A DNA stretch of 6,530 nt, from NCBI GenBank assembly GCA_002495185.1, contig DAEB01000034.1:1-6530 (forward strand). The letters run 5' to 3'. The translations under genes were made by a program, and so were the position numbers. This document shows, in pieces, positions 5,406 through 6,530 of this stretch (its first letter is position 1; every line of letters starts with the position of its first letter). Source of the DNA: Thermoplasmata archaeon UBA184 (lineage in GTDB: Archaea; Thermoplasmatota; Thermoplasmata; Lutacidiplasmatales; UBA184). The notes beneath the pieces were generated by a model. The model was not told the DNA's origin and made no database searches. It saw nothing but the letters and a program-made list of their open reading frames with translations.

Positions 5406-5762
5406 ATGCCCACGCTCGTCCCGCTCCTCGAAAAGGTCGCGCAAGAGGTCGGACCGCAGGTCCGGGCCCAGCTTTCCGGGTTCCTCGGGGGGTTCGTGAA
5501 GGCGTACCTCCCCCAGGCCTGGGTGTTCCGGACCGAGCACGAGGTCGCCACCCTCGTCGTGGACCGGACGGGGGCGACCTCGGTCGCGGAGGGGGCCGCG
5601 GCGAATCCGGACGTCACGATCGAGACGACGCTCGACCGGCTCGCGACCGCGCTCTCGACCCGCGCCCGCTCGAACCTCGCCCCCGGAGGGTTCTCGGTCA
5701 CGACCCACACGCCGAAGGGGAAGACCGCGTTCGACTACCTTCGGGGTCGCGTCGGCCTCTAG
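5406..5762 (+). CDS. Small SCP2-like lipid-binding domain protein
   Basis: A 118-residue, probably cytosolic protein that looks like a single SCP2 (sterol carrier protein 2) domain. That fold has a hydrophobic tunnel for lipids or acyl-CoA esters. An N-terminal helical part (about 1-36) is followed by WVFRTEHEVATLVVD (39-53), NPDVTIETTLDRLATAL (67-83) and a final amphipathic stretch, FSVTTHTPKGKTAFDYLRG (96-114). The order of strand, NPDVTI, helix and end helix matches SCP2 domains, although identity to well-known members is modest as far as can be judged by eye. The ATG at 5406 is the first after a promoter-like element and has no Shine-Dalgarno. The gene is divergent from the biotin-enzyme operon, so a link to acyl-CoA or lipid metabolism is possible but unproven. 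The next gene is convergent, with only 31 nt between the stops. Confidence 0.7.
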   Translation: MPTLVPLLEKVAQEVGPQVRAQLSGFLGGFVKAYLPQAWVFRTEHEVATLVVDRTGATSVAEGAAANPDVTIETTLDRLATALSTRARSNLAPGGFSVTTHTPKGKTAFDYLRGRVGL

Positions 5763-5793
5763 GACCGACGCGTCTCGCCGCGGGCCGGATCGG

Positions 5794-6234
5794 TCAGCCG
5801 AGGTCCCGGAGGCGTCGCACCATCTTGACGACGGCGCGGACCGCGTTGCCCGCGTTCTCGACCCGGTCCTGGGCCTGGAGCCTCGTCTCGCCGGGCCCCG
5901 AGATCCCGAGCCCGACCGGCTTTCGGAACTCCACCGAGAGGTCGGTGAGCTTTCTCGCCGCCTGGTTCATCACGACCTCGTCGTGGTTGGTCTCGCCCTC
6001 GATGACCGCACCGAGCGCGACGAGCGCGTCGACGTCGTCGCGTCCGAGCAGGACCTTCGCTGCGAGCGGCATGTCCCAGACGCCCGGCGTCTTCACGACC
6101 GGACCGAGCGTCGCGCCCAGGAAGGAGACCTCCTCCTTCGCCCGCTCGAGCATCAAGAGCGTCACGTCGTAGTTGAACTCGCTCGCGACGATCGCCACGG
6201 TCACTCCCTCTCCGTCTCTCGATTTCCTCGGCAT
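5794..6234 (-). CDS. ribH: 6,7-dimethyl-8-ribityllumazine synthase (archaeal type)
   Basis: A 146-residue enzyme of riboflavin synthesis. It condenses 5-amino-6-ribitylamino-uracil with 3,4-dihydroxy-2-butanone 4-phosphate to give 6,7-dimethyl-8-ribityllumazine. Family motifs are VAIVASEFNYD (13-23, substrate-binding F20-N21), PGVWDMPLA (50-58), GAVIEGETNHDEVV (75-88, with H84 at the catalytic histidine position) and LGISGPGETRLQA (109-121). GAVIEG-x2-xHD and GISGPG are of the archaeal form; bacterial enzymes carry GAVIRG-x-T-x-H and GVLT there. The start is uncertain. The ATG at 6234 has GGAGGA 12 nt upstream. A GTG at 6204 begins right at the conserved strand and has GGAGAGGGA before it. 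A GTG at 6267 lies 7 nt after the upstream stop. The upstream gene ends 40 nt before the ATG on the same strand, so the two probably share a transcript. Confidence 0.95.
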   Translation of the reverse strand: MPRKSRDGEGVTVAIVASEFNYDVTLLMLERAKEEVSFLGATLGPVVKTPGVWDMPLAAKVLLGRDDVDALVALGAVIEGETNHDEVVMNQAARKLTDLSVEFRKPVGLGISGPGETRLQAQDRVENAGNAVRAVVKMVRRLRDLG

Positions 6235-6274
6235 CCTCGGTCCGTTTCCTCCTTCGGTGGTTGGCACGCTCTTT

Positions 6275-6530
6275 CTACCGGGACCTCCGGACGGGTCCCG
6301 CGTCGGCGAACCCCTGGCGCAGCCCCTCGCCGGCGTGCCGGGCGAGGTCGCGCGGTCGGAACAGAAGTGAGTAGGCGTTGAGCGCGTGCTCCTCGGCCCT
6401 CCGCTGGGCGAGCGCGTCGAGCTCCTTCGGGCCGGACGCCTCGCCCTCGAAGACGAAGCACTCGACGACCGGCTTCGCCTCGAGGACCGACGCGAACAGG
6501 AGCCCGAGCGACGCCTCGTGGGCGCACGTC
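6275..6530 (-). CDS. Unrecognised protein, C-terminal part only (runs off window)
   Basis: The last 84 codons of a minus-strand gene enter from the right edge; the first complete codon is at 6529-6527 and the stop is TAG at 6277-6275. This frame has G or C at almost every third position, unlike the overlapping alternative frame, which supports it as the coding one. The fragment begins TCAHEASLGLLFASV and continues with PVVECFVFEGEA (20-31), then an Arg/Glu/Ala-rich, probably helical stretch (about 35-75) and a basic end. I do not recognise a family. It precedes ribH by 40 nt on the same strand, so a role in flavin or cofactor metabolism is possible only by association. Confidence 0.6.
   Translation of the reverse strand, partial: TCAHEASLGLLFASVLEAKPVVECFVFEGEASGPKELDALAQRRAEEHALNAYSLLFRPRDLARHAGEGLRQGFADAGPVRRSR

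Noticed and set aside
5259..5708. N-terminal extension of the biotin ligase (possible extra domain)
   Set aside because: The frame stays open, but it would run antisense through the SCP2-like gene and through both promoters, the translation shows no helix-turn-helix, and ligase similarity starts right after the GTG at 5258.
5306..6172. A 288-codon plus-strand frame covering the SCP2-like gene and ribH
   Set aside because: It is composed of Arg/Gly/Ser-rich sequence and conflicts with two recognisable genes.

Overview
This is a GC-rich window from what is most likely an archaeon, probably a high-GC member of the Thermoplasmatota; the phylum is an inference. The best taxonomic clue is the lumazine synthase at the right end, which is of the archaeal type (GAVIEGETNHD and LGISGPG motifs). 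Archaea-like promoters support this: one gene has a TATA-like box about 26 nt before its ATG and no Shine-Dalgarno sequence, as in leaderless mRNAs. Genes are packed tightly and third codon positions are almost all G or C, which creates many long spurious antisense frames. No RNA gene, mobile element, CRISPR array or long gene-free stretch was seen; the longest non-coding gap is 147 nt.

Layout. (1) 94-873, plus strand: two small membrane proteins, probably co-transcribed. The first has two transmembrane segments and a C-terminal zinc ribbon; the second has a two-helix hairpin and an acidic disordered tail. (2) 870-5258, minus strand: a four-gene biotin-enzyme operon. In transcription order it encodes biotin-protein ligase (BirA type, no DNA-binding domain), a propionyl/methylmalonyl-CoA carboxyltransferase (PccB/MmdA/12S type), a pyruvate/oxaloacetate carboxyltransferase (PycB/OadA/5S type), and a separate biotin carrier protein. 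The genes overlap or nearly touch, so they probably act together. (3) 5259-5405: divergent promoter region. (4) 5406-5762, plus strand: a small SCP2-like lipid-binding protein. (5) 5794-6530, minus strand: archaeal lumazine synthase (ribH), preceded by the C-terminal part of an unrecognised gene that runs off the window.

The most interesting point is the composition of the biotin operon. It holds two carboxyltransferases with different acceptors, one carrier and the ligase that loads it. It has neither the ATP-dependent biotin carboxylase nor the membrane decarboxylase subunit. Both operon ends lie inside the window: a divergent gene upstream and a convergent overlapping gene downstream. This part list matches the Wood-Werkman transcarboxylase (12S + 5S + 1.3S), which moves a carboxyl group between methylmalonyl-CoA and pyruvate without ATP. 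The alternative is two conventional carboxylases that share a biotin carboxylase encoded elsewhere. The sequence alone cannot decide between these.
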